A stretch of 64,000 bases of DNA, from the NCBI RefSeq assembly GCF_015712065.1, contig NZ_JACFYZ010000005.1:248001-312000 (forward strand), given 5' to 3'. This document shows positions 35,746 to 42,392 of the stretch, piece by piece. How positions within the stretch are numbered: the first letter of the stretch is position 1; every line of letters begins with the position of its first letter. The position numbers and the translations under genes are program-made. Origin of the DNA: Ectopseudomonas chengduensis. GTDB taxonomy: Bacteria; Pseudomonadota; Gammaproteobacteria; Pseudomonadales; Pseudomonadaceae. The notes beneath the pieces were generated by a model, which saw only the letters and a program-made list of their open reading frames with translations, did not search any database and was not told the DNA's origin.

Positions 35746-36975
35746 ATGAGCAAGACCTCTCTGGACAAGAGCAAGATCAAGTTCCTTCTTCTCGAAGGCG
35801 TCCACCAGAACGCCGTGGACACGCTGAAGGCCGCCGGTTACAGCAACATCGAGTACCTCAAGGGCGCGCTGTCAGGCGAAGAGCTGAAAGAAAAGATCGC
35901 CGATGCCCACTTCATCGGCATCCGCTCGCGCACCCAGCTGACTGCCGAGGTCTTCGACTGCGCGAAAAAACTGGTCGCCGTCGGTTGCTTCTGCATCGGT
36001 ACCAACCAGGTCGACCTGGACGCCGCCCGCGAGCGCGGTATCGCCGTGTTCAACGCGCCCTACTCCAACACCCGTTCGGTGGCCGAGCTGGTGCTGGCCC
36101 AGGCCATCCTGCTGCTGCGCGGCATCCCCGAGAAGAACGCCTCCTGCCACCGTGGCGGCTGGATCAAGTCGGCGGCCAACTCCTTCGAGATCCGCGGCAA
36201 GAAGCTGGGTATCGTCGGCTACGGCTCCATCGGCACCCAGCTCTCGGTACTGGCCGAGGCCCTGGGCATGCAGGTGTTCTTCTACGACACCGTGACCAAG
36301 CTGCCACTGGGCAACGCCACGCAGATCGGTGACCTGTACGAGCTGCTGGGCCTGTGCGACATCGTCTCCCTGCACGTGCCGGAGCTGCCGTCCACCCAGT
36401 GGATGATCGGCGAGAAGGAAATCCGCGCCATGAAGAAGGGCGGCATCCTGATCAACGCCGCGCGCGGTACCGTGGTCGAGCTGGATCACCTGGCCCAGGC
36501 GATCAAGGACGAGCACCTGATTGGCGCGGCCATCGACGTGTTCCCGGTCGAACCCAAGTCCAACGACGAAGAGTTCGAAAGCCCGCTGCGCGGCCTGGAT
36601 CGCGTGATCCTGACCCCGCACATCGGTGGCTCCACCGCCGAAGCGCAGGCCAACATCGGCCTGGAAGTGGCCGAGAAGCTGGTCAAGTACAGCGACAACG
36701 GTACTTCGGTGTCCTCGGTCAACTTCCCTGAAGTGGCCCTGCCGGCGCACCCAGGCAAGCACCGCCTGCTGCACATCCACGAGAACATTCCGGGCGTGAT
36801 GAGCGAAATCAACAAGGTGTTCGCCGACAACGGCATCAACATCTCCGGCCAGTTCCTGCAGACCAACGACAAGGTCGGCTACGTGGTGATCGACGTCGAC
36901 GCCGAGTACTCCGACCTGGCGCTGGAGAAGCTGCAGCACGTCAATGGCACCATCCGCAGCCGCGTCCTGTTCTAA
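35746..36975 (+). CDS. serA: D-3-phosphoglycerate dehydrogenase
   Basis: A 409-residue SerA, the first enzyme of serine synthesis. The NAD-binding motif is GKKLGIVGYGSIGTQLSVLA near residues 150-170. Catalytic residues are in INAARGTVVELDHLAQA (arginine), the downstream glutamate in DVFPVEP, and the histidine in ILTPHIGGSTAEAQ near 292. A C-terminal ACT domain (about 335-409, HIHENIPGVMSEINKVFADN) gives the expected serine feedback. The length matches the E. coli type. Enzymes of this type also reduce 2-oxoglutarate, which fits the divergent D-2-hydroxyglutarate dehydrogenase. A strong terminator follows. Confidence 0.98.
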   Translation: MSKTSLDKSKIKFLLLEGVHQNAVDTLKAAGYSNIEYLKGALSGEELKEKIADAHFIGIRSRTQLTAEVFDCAKKLVAVGCFCIGTNQVDLDAARERGIAVFNAPYSNTRSVAELVLAQAILLLRGIPEKNASCHRGGWIKSAANSFEIRGKKLGIVGYGSIGTQLSVLAEALGMQVFFYDTVTKLPLGNATQIGDLYELLGLCDIVSLHVPELPSTQWMIGEKEIRAMKKGGILINAARGTVVELDHLAQAIKDEHLIGAAIDVFPVEPKSNDEEFESPLRGLDRVILTPHIGGSTAEAQANIGLEVAEKLVKYSDNGTSVSSVNFPEVALPAHPGKHRLLHIHENIPGVMSEINKVFADNGINISGQFLQTNDKVGYVVIDVDAEYSDLALEKLQHVNGTIRSRVLF

Positions 36976-36987
36976 CGCAGCGCAGCA

Positions 36988-37020
36988 GAAAAAAGGGAGG
37001 CTTCGGCCTCCCTTTTCTTT
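36988..37020 (+). terminator. Rho-independent terminator of serA
   Basis: An AAGGGAGGC stem, TTCG loop and GCCTCCCTT then TTCTTT, 16 bases after the stop. Confidence 0.85.
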
Positions 37021-37047
37021 ATCTGCAACACGTCAGTGGGCAGACCT

Positions 37048-37105
37048 GTAGGAGCGAGCTCTGCTCGCGAAGTGGCCCATGTTCGCGAGCAGAGCTCGCT
37101 CCTAC
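37048..37105. repeat. REP pair (GTAGGAGCGAGC type) overlapping the DUF523 stop
   Basis: Inverted units GTAGGAGCGAGCTCTGCTCG and CGAGCAGAGCTCGCTCCTAC. The minus-strand GTAG at its right end supplies the TAG stop of the DUF523 gene. Confidence 0.88.
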
Positions 37106-37608
37106 GACTCTAAAGCGCCACCTTGTTCCAACCGCGCCAATTCGGCTGCTGCTTCATCTAACTGCATTTCGTTGAACACCTTCACTCCAGCTCGTTTCAG
37201 CAGGGCAGCGGTCACGCCCTCACCCGGCACTCGCACACCGCTGAAGCTGCCGTCGTAGTTTTCCAGATTGCCACACGAAGGGCTGCGCGCCTTCAGCAGT
37301 GCCAGGCGGATGTCGTGCTCGCGCACAAGCGCCAGCGCCTGTTCGGCGCCGTCGACGAACGCAGCCGTGACATCCTCGCCCTCGATCGTCAGTACCGGCA
37401 GCCGACCATCCAACACCGCACCACCCTGACCATCGCGAATTTCCGCAGGCGGGCGCGGTGTCGACAGCCCACCCGCCATCTCCGGACACAGCGCCACCAC
37501 CCGCCCTTCGTCCAGCCACCGCTGCAGCTGATCGAAAGGGCCGTGAGCACCGCCGTCATAACGCACCCGATGCCCGAGCAGGCAGCGGCTGACCAATATC
37601 TTCTGCAT
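37102..37608 (-). CDS. DUF523-family protein
   Basis: A 168-residue cytoplasmic protein of the DUF523 (YbbK-like) family. It has the typical start MQKILVSRCLLGHRVRYDGG and the conserved CPEMAGGLSTPRPPAEI near residues 41-57, ALLKARSPSCGNLENYDGSF near 103-122, and GVTAALLKRAGVKVFNE near the end. The conserved cysteines suggest a metal or thiol role; function unknown. An ATG four codons upstream is possible, but GGAGAGGG sits just before 37608, which matches family N-termini. The stop codon is part of the adjacent REP. Confidence 0.88.
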   Translation of the reverse strand: MQKILVSRCLLGHRVRYDGGAHGPFDQLQRWLDEGRVVALCPEMAGGLSTPRPPAEIRDGQGGAVLDGRLPVLTIEGEDVTAAFVDGAEQALALVREHDIRLALLKARSPSCGNLENYDGSFSGVRVPGEGVTAALLKRAGVKVFNEMQLDEAAAELARLEQGGALES

Positions 37609-37646
37609 CGCCCTCTCCATGACTGTCGCTAGACAGCCCGCAGGCC

Positions 37647-38270
37647 TCAGAGTACCGCGCCACCTCGACGCCTGAACCAGCCGGTCAATGACAGCCGTTC
37701 GCGGGTGGCCGGCAGCACTTCGTGAGGCATTTCGGAAGACAGAAACAGCGCCAGTGTACCCGCCTGGGGCAGCACGTCATGCTCACGGCCATCAGCCAGA
37801 TACAGGCGCAACGCCCCGCCCTGCTCGGCCTGCCAGTCCTCATTCAGATAGAACACCGCCGATACCGTGCGGCGGTCGTCATCGCGGAAACGATCGAGAT
37901 GACGCTGGTAGAAGGCCCCCGGTGCGTAGCAGGCAAAGTGGCATTCGTAGTCTTCGAGTCCCAGATAGAGCGCCTGGTTGAGCGCCTGACGCAAACCGTC
38001 CATCAATTGCAGATACTGGTCACAGGCTTGGCTCTGGCCAGGTTCCAGCCATTGGATGCGATCGCCGCGAATCCCTTCCTGCACCTGCTGCATGCCCCCG
38101 CGACCAACGCTGGCGGCATTGAGTTCGCCGTTCTGTGCACGCGTGCGGCACTCGGCGGCCAGTTCGCGGGTCAGAACTTCAGGGGCGAACAACGCCCGTT
38201 GCGACCAGCCCTGGCTGGCAAGGTCGTCGATAAGGCCGGAAAAGAGGTCTTGCAGGCTGGATTCGGTCAT
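37647..38270 (-). CDS. 2-oxoglutarate/Fe(II) oxygenase, prolyl-hydroxylase-like
   Basis: A 207-residue double-stranded beta-helix oxygenase. The iron triad is H124 and D126 in YQRHLDRFRDDDRR and H183 in SSEMPHEVLP, with a 2-oxoglutarate arginine just after it (RERLSLTGWF). The stretch SAVFYLNEDWQAEQGGALRL is typical of the PHD/EGLN-like group. In Pseudomonas a similar enzyme (PPHD) hydroxylates a proline in EF-Tu; whether this is that orthologue is a guess from motif likeness. The start at 38270 (MTESSLQDLF) was preferred over a longer frame without domain sequence. Confidence 0.87.
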   Translation of the reverse strand: MTESSLQDLFSGLIDDLASQGWSQRALFAPEVLTRELAAECRTRAQNGELNAASVGRGGMQQVQEGIRGDRIQWLEPGQSQACDQYLQLMDGLRQALNQALYLGLEDYECHFACYAPGAFYQRHLDRFRDDDRRTVSAVFYLNEDWQAEQGGALRLYLADGREHDVLPQAGTLALFLSSEMPHEVLPATRERLSLTGWFRRRGGAVL

Positions 38271-38383
38271 GGCGGCGATTGTATCAGTGGCATGTCGTGA
38301 CTCGACAAGCCTCCACCAGCCACCGAAAATAACCGGCCGCAGCACCCTGCGACCGGCCAGGAAAGTTTGCCAAGGAGTTCTCG

Positions 38384-39151
38384 ATGCGCGTTCTGTTTGC
38401 CCTGTTGCTGATTGGCCTGACCTTGCCGGCCCTGGCAGACGACCACCTGCGCCTGTATCAGGCTGCCGGCTGGCCGCAACAGCGCGAACATTTCAACCAG
38501 GCGCTCGATGCTGCTCAGCAGCGCTACCGCAGCACCCTGCCACCAGCGGTGTTTCAGGCCCTGGTGGATAACAGCAATCGCCGCTTCGCCGCTGCCGCCA
38601 TCGACCAGCGCGCGCAGCACAGCCTGGGCATGGAGCTGGCCGACCCGCAGCCGGCGCTGGCCTTCTTCGAATCCGCGCTGGGCCGCAAGATCGTCGCCGC
38701 CGAGACGCTGGCCACCCGTAGCGACCAATTGGCCAAGTACGCCAACGGCCTGCCACGCACCGATGCCGATGCCACTCGCCGCCTGCTGATTCGTCACCTG
38801 GCCCAGGCCATTCCGGCCAAGGAAGCCGGCGCCGAAGTCAGCCTGGCGCTGGCCGGCGTGGCGGCAGACAGTCTTAGCCAGATGATTCCCGGCCTGCTCG
38901 GCGGCAGCCAGGCTCAAGGGCTGCTCAATGGCCAGCGTGAGCGCCTGATGACGCAGATCGAACAGGATCTCGACAACACCCTGCTGCACGTCTATCGCGA
39001 GCTGAGCGACCCGGAGCTGGAGCAGTTCGTCGAATTCGCCCAGTCGGAGGCGGGCAAAGCCTATTACCAGGCCGCCCTGCAGGCGCTGCGCGCAGGCCTT
39101 GCAGTAGGCATGAGCAGCAACGAGCTGGAGCCGGCGCCGCAGGGCATATAA
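38384..39151 (+). CDS. DUF2059-domain periplasmic protein
   Basis: A 255-residue exported protein. A signal peptide (MRVLFALLLIGLTLPALA) is followed by an all-helical region with two DUF2059-like parts, the clearer one at about 195-245 (LHVYRELSDPELEQFVEFAQ then SEAGKAYY). Function unknown. It is divergent from the 2OG oxygenase gene. It ends upstream of a stretch of REP repeats. Confidence 0.83.
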   Translation: MRVLFALLLIGLTLPALADDHLRLYQAAGWPQQREHFNQALDAAQQRYRSTLPPAVFQALVDNSNRRFAAAAIDQRAQHSLGMELADPQPALAFFESALGRKIVAAETLATRSDQLAKYANGLPRTDADATRRLLIRHLAQAIPAKEAGAEVSLALAGVAADSLSQMIPGLLGGSQAQGLLNGQRERLMTQIEQDLDNTLLHVYRELSDPELEQFVEFAQSEAGKAYYQAALQALRAGLAVGMSSNELEPAPQGI

Positions 39152-39157
39152 CAGCCT

Positions 39158-39306
39158 GTAGCCTGGGTTGAGCGCAGCGAAACCCAGGCCACTTGATTAG
39201 TGCCAGTCAGTTAAGCATCGACGCTGCGAATGTGTAGGAGCGGCGCCCCGCCGCGAACTAGGACGATGCGCAATTGAAAAGCTTCGCCCCGGGGCGGGGC
39301 TCCTAC
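39158..39306. repeat. Two REP elements in the DUF2059/hydrolase gap
   Basis: One unit at 39158-39190 (GTAGCCTGGGTTGAGCGCAG) and one pair at 39234-39306 (GTAGGAGCGGCGCCCCGCCG with an inverted partner ending CTCCTAC). The remaining sequence up to the hydrolase stop at 39406 holds nothing recognised. Confidence 0.75.
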
Positions 39307-39405
39307 GAAAGGCCGCTTTTGCAACCTCATCTGATCGGTATTGGGCCATCTGATGGGTTTCGCGTTGCTCTACCCATCTACGATGCTCCTTGGCGCCGGT
39401 AGAAC

Positions 39406-40347
39406 CTACGCCAATCGCTCGCGCAGAAAGTCAAAATAGTGCTTACGCAACGTCTCGTTCTCGTTCGCCAGGTGATGGCGGGCGTCTGCCAATCGCAGGA
39501 TCTGCGGCTGATGGAACTTGCCCTGCAGCACCTCGAGGTTGTAGCGCCAGTCCACGGTCATGTCCGCCTCGCCCTGAATGATCAGCGGGCTGTGCGTGCT
39601 GCGCCCGGCCGCTTCGATATGCGGCACCCACTTGGCCAATGCCCCCACCCAGGCAGTCGGCAGGCTGCGCGGCTGCAGGGGATCGAGGTTGTGCACGAAG
39701 TCGATGAAGGTGGCGTCGCTGGAATTCTCGCTGAAGCGCCGCGGAATTTCCCGAACGAAGGGGCTGAGCATTCGATAGCTGAGCTTCGACCAGGCCCAGG
39801 CGCGCGGCCGCACCAGTGGTGCCAGGAGAATGCTCTGCCCCAGTTCCGGGCGCTTGCCGTCAGCGAGCAGATAATCCAGCACAATCGCCCCACCCGTGCT
39901 CTGCCCGCAGAGATGCCAGGGCTGCGGCAGCCCCAGCTCGCTGGCCTGCTCGAACAACCCAGCCAGCACCTGCTGATACTCGGCAAAATCGCCGATGCTG
40001 GCGCGCGCGCCGCTGGATAGGCCGTGCCCCGGCAGGTCGCAGGCGAGCACGGCGAAGTTCATGCTCAGCGCCCAGTCGACCACATGTCGGTACAGGCCCA
40101 TATGGTCGTAATAGCCGTGCAGCAACAGCAGGGTGCCCTGCGGCTCGGCCGGCGCCCACAGCTGCACGGCGATCTGGTAGCCGGCGGCATTGAAGCTGCC
40201 GAGACGGTTGTCCAGCCCGGCAAAGCGCGCGGCCAGGTCGAAACCGTAGAAGCTGCGATACGCCTGCAGCGCCGGCAAATCCAGGTGCGCTGCGGCCAAG
40301 GGTCGCAGCAGAGGGCGCAAGTGATCGGGCTGAAACGGCTCTGACAT
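39406..40347 (-). CDS. Alpha/beta hydrolase, lysophospholipase-like
   Basis: A 313-residue serine hydrolase of the monoglyceride-lipase/lysophospholipase type. The oxyanion-hole region is LLLHGYYDHMGLYRH near 76-88, the nucleophile S150 is in CGQSTGGAIVLDYL, the acid is probably in GEADMTVDWRYN and the histidine in ADARHHLANEN near the C-terminus. No signal peptide is visible, so it is probably cytoplasmic. MSEPFQPDHL (40347) is taken as the start; an ATG four codons upstream is possible. Substrate unknown. It is divergent from the thioredoxin-like gene. Confidence 0.87.
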   Translation of the reverse strand: MSEPFQPDHLRPLLRPLAAAHLDLPALQAYRSFYGFDLAARFAGLDNRLGSFNAAGYQIAVQLWAPAEPQGTLLLLHGYYDHMGLYRHVVDWALSMNFAVLACDLPGHGLSSGARASIGDFAEYQQVLAGLFEQASELGLPQPWHLCGQSTGGAIVLDYLLADGKRPELGQSILLAPLVRPRAWAWSKLSYRMLSPFVREIPRRFSENSSDATFIDFVHNLDPLQPRSLPTAWVGALAKWVPHIEAAGRSTHSPLIIQGEADMTVDWRYNLEVLQGKFHQPQILRLADARHHLANENETLRKHYFDFLRERLA

Positions 40348-40471
40348 AGGGCTTTCCATAGGTTGCAGGATGCACGCGGAAGATCCCGACGATATCTCCT
40401 CGAATGCTGCGATATTCAGCTGCCCGGCGCATCGTGGCAAGCTACACGCCCTTTTTACGCCCGGCCCGCCC

Positions 40472-41053
40472 ATGCTCCGCCTGTCCCGCAAGAACCTGCT
40501 CATCGCCCTGCTCGCCCTGGCCTGGCTGGCCGGTATGGCGCTGGCTTACCGCTGGTTCGAAACGCGCTACCTGCGCACCTTCGACGAGCGCGCAGCGGTG
40601 TTCTCCGGCGCCGAACTGCAGCTACCCACTGAACTGAGCGGCCCCGGCGCGATCCGCCTGGTGCATTTCTGGGACCCGGCCTGCCCATGCAATGTCGGCA
40701 ACCAGCAGCACCTGGCCGAACTGATCGAACAGTACACGCCACAAGGCGTGCAATTTCACGTCGTGCAGAAGCCCGGCAGCCAGGGCCGCCTGCCCGCCGA
40801 ACTGGCCGCACTGCAACCCATCGATGAGCTGCCCGGCAGCACCAACCTGCCAGCCAGCCCTGCCGTGGCGATCTGGGACAAACAGGGCCAGCTGGCCTAC
40901 TTCGGGCCTTACAGCGAAGGCCTGGTCTGCAACTCGAGCAACAGCTTCATCGAGCCGATTCTCGAAGCCCTGGCCGCTGGGCGCCGGGTCGACGCCAGCA
41001 ACACCCTGGCGGTGGGCTGCTTCTGCGACTGGGCCGCGCCGACCAGCAACTGA
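40472..41053 (+). CDS. Membrane-anchored thioredoxin-like protein (DUF6436-type)
   Basis: A 193-residue protein with one N-terminal transmembrane segment (LLIALLALAWLAGMALAY, residues 9-26) and a periplasmic thioredoxin-like fold. A short CPC appears in HFWDPACPCNVGNQQHL near residue 70, where thioredoxins have CxxC, so it may act in thiol-disulfide or metal handling. A second cysteine pair (GCFCDW) lies near the C-terminus, plus one cysteine in LVCNSSN. The family assignment to DUF6436 is by pattern only. It is followed by a long REP-rich gap. Confidence 0.7.
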   Translation: MLRLSRKNLLIALLALAWLAGMALAYRWFETRYLRTFDERAAVFSGAELQLPTELSGPGAIRLVHFWDPACPCNVGNQQHLAELIEQYTPQGVQFHVVQKPGSQGRLPAELAALQPIDELPGSTNLPASPAVAIWDKQGQLAYFGPYSEGLVCNSSNSFIEPILEALAAGRRVDASNTLAVGCFCDWAAPTSN

Positions 41054-41068
41054 CGAGGCCCGAGCAAC

Positions 41069-41232
41069 GTAGGGTGGGTTAGCCGCCTGTCGCGCTTACC
41101 GGGTCGATTAGCCCTGTTTGACGCGGCGTAACCCACCATCGGCGCAATACGAGCTACCGCCTGGTGGGTTACGCGACGCACCACCTCCGCGGCGTTTGTC
41201 GATCCACCTCCAGCGTCGCTAACCCACCCTAC
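41069..41232. repeat. REP-like repeat cluster (GTAGGGTGGGTTAGC type)
   Basis: A unit starting GTAGGGTGGGTTAGCCGCCT at 41069 and an inverted unit ending GCTAACCCACCCTAC at 41232 enclose further GTAACCCACC/GGTGGGTTAC copies, so the whole gap folds as nested inverted repeats. The right end supplies the TAG stop of the AraC-family gene. Confidence 0.75.
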
Positions 41233-42272
41233 GAACGCTCTTCAATCGCCAGTCGATCCGTGGCGCGATACAGGCCGCGCGGCGTGCTGCCCTGCCAGCG
41301 ACGAAAAGCGCGGTAGAACGGCGACAGCTCGGCGAAACCGCAGGCCCGCGCCACCTCGCGTACCCCCACGCCCTGATCCAGCAGGCGCAGCGCACGCAGG
41401 CGCCGCACCTCATCATGCAGTGCGCGAAAACTGCTGCCCTGCTCGCTCAGCGAACGCTGCAAGGCACCGCGATTGCTGCCCAGCGCCAGTGCACAGGCCT
41501 CCAGGCTGCAGGTCGTACCGCCCAGATTGACTTCCAGCCAGTAGCGCACCCGCGCCAGCAACTGGTTCTCCACCAACTCTGCCAACTGCTTCTCGGCTTC
41601 TTCGCTGAGCACCTCGAACAGCCGCGGGCTGGCGCTGCGCGAAGGCCGCGAGAGCAGCGCACGCGGCAGGATCAGCACGTCGTGGGGGCGCGAGAACCGC
41701 GGTTCGACACCGAGCAGACGGCGATGTTCGGCAAGCTTGCGCGGCGCCCGGTGGCGAAACTCGACGCCCATCAACGGCAACTCGCCGCCAGCGGCCGACG
41801 CCAGCATCTTGCTCAGCAGCACGGCCAGGCACTCCATCTGCTGACGCAGCGAGCCAACCTCGCGGTAGTTGAGATCGATCACTAGGTGCGCCTCGTCTCC
41901 CTGCTCCTGCAGTCGCGCGGCAAAACCGCCGGAGAGGATGTGCTGGAAGCGCACGAAGGCTTGCAAGCCCTGACGCAGGTCCCGAGCCGCCAGCAGCAGA
42001 TAGCTGACCACATCCATCGGCCGTGGCTGCATGACCTCGCCCAGGTGCAGGCCGATATCGGCGTCACCGCTGATGCCCTCCAGCGCCTGCCAGAAGCGCG
42101 GCGCGTTGTCGTGCTCCTCGCGCGCTTCCAGCAACGGCGCCGCCAGCGGCACACCGGCGTAGGCACGACGGTAGGTGTCGGTCGGGTCGAGCCCCAGCGC
42201 CGCCAGGGCCTCGTAGAGCAGCCGACGCAGGGTCGAGGAATGAGTAAGGGCGACGAAGGCGTTATCGACCAT
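41229..42272 (-). CDS. AraC-family regulator, divergent from the acylase gene
   Basis: A 347-residue regulator. The N-terminal ~200 residues form an arabinose-binding-like sensor of the OruR/ArgR-type group (PLLEAREEHDNAPRFWQALE near residue 50). The C-terminal AraC helix-turn-helix is at about 250-337 (TCSLEACALALGSNRGALQR, then VGVREVARACGFAELSPFYR and AFRRW). An ATG at 42272 is preferred; a GTG five codons upstream would sit three bases from the left arm of a perfect inverted repeat. It is divergent from a penicillin-acylase-type gene, which it probably controls; the inducer may be an acylase substrate or product. The stop is the TAG of a REP. Confidence 0.87.
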   Translation of the reverse strand: MVDNAFVALTHSSTLRRLLYEALAALGLDPTDTYRRAYAGVPLAAPLLEAREEHDNAPRFWQALEGISGDADIGLHLGEVMQPRPMDVVSYLLLAARDLRQGLQAFVRFQHILSGGFAARLQEQGDEAHLVIDLNYREVGSLRQQMECLAVLLSKMLASAAGGELPLMGVEFRHRAPRKLAEHRRLLGVEPRFSRPHDVLILPRALLSRPSRSASPRLFEVLSEEAEKQLAELVENQLLARVRYWLEVNLGGTTCSLEACALALGSNRGALQRSLSEQGSSFRALHDEVRRLRALRLLDQGVGVREVARACGFAELSPFYRAFRRWQGSTPRGLYRATDRLAIEERS

Positions 42273-42289
42273 GGCGATCTCTGGCACAT

Positions 42290-42328
42290 ATTGACCATAG
42301 ACTTTCAGTATTGAGGCATATGGTCAAT
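42290..42328. promoter_or_regulatory. Perfect 10-bp inverted repeat between the AraC and acylase genes
   Basis: ATTGACCATA (42290-42299) and TATGGTCAAT (42319-42328) are exact inverse copies with 19 bases between them, so the arm centres are about three helical turns (29 bp) apart. It is centred in the divergent gap and is a good candidate operator for the AraC-family regulator. Confidence 0.65.
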
Positions 42329-42392
42329 GCCGACACCCACACGCCTGAGCAAAATGCGCGCACGCTTGCCCCACAACAATAAGGATCGCTGG

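Noticed and set aside
41069-41232. Insertion-sequence remnant
   Set aside because: Nested GTAG-headed inverted repeats without coding sequence fit REP-type repeats and not an IS end.
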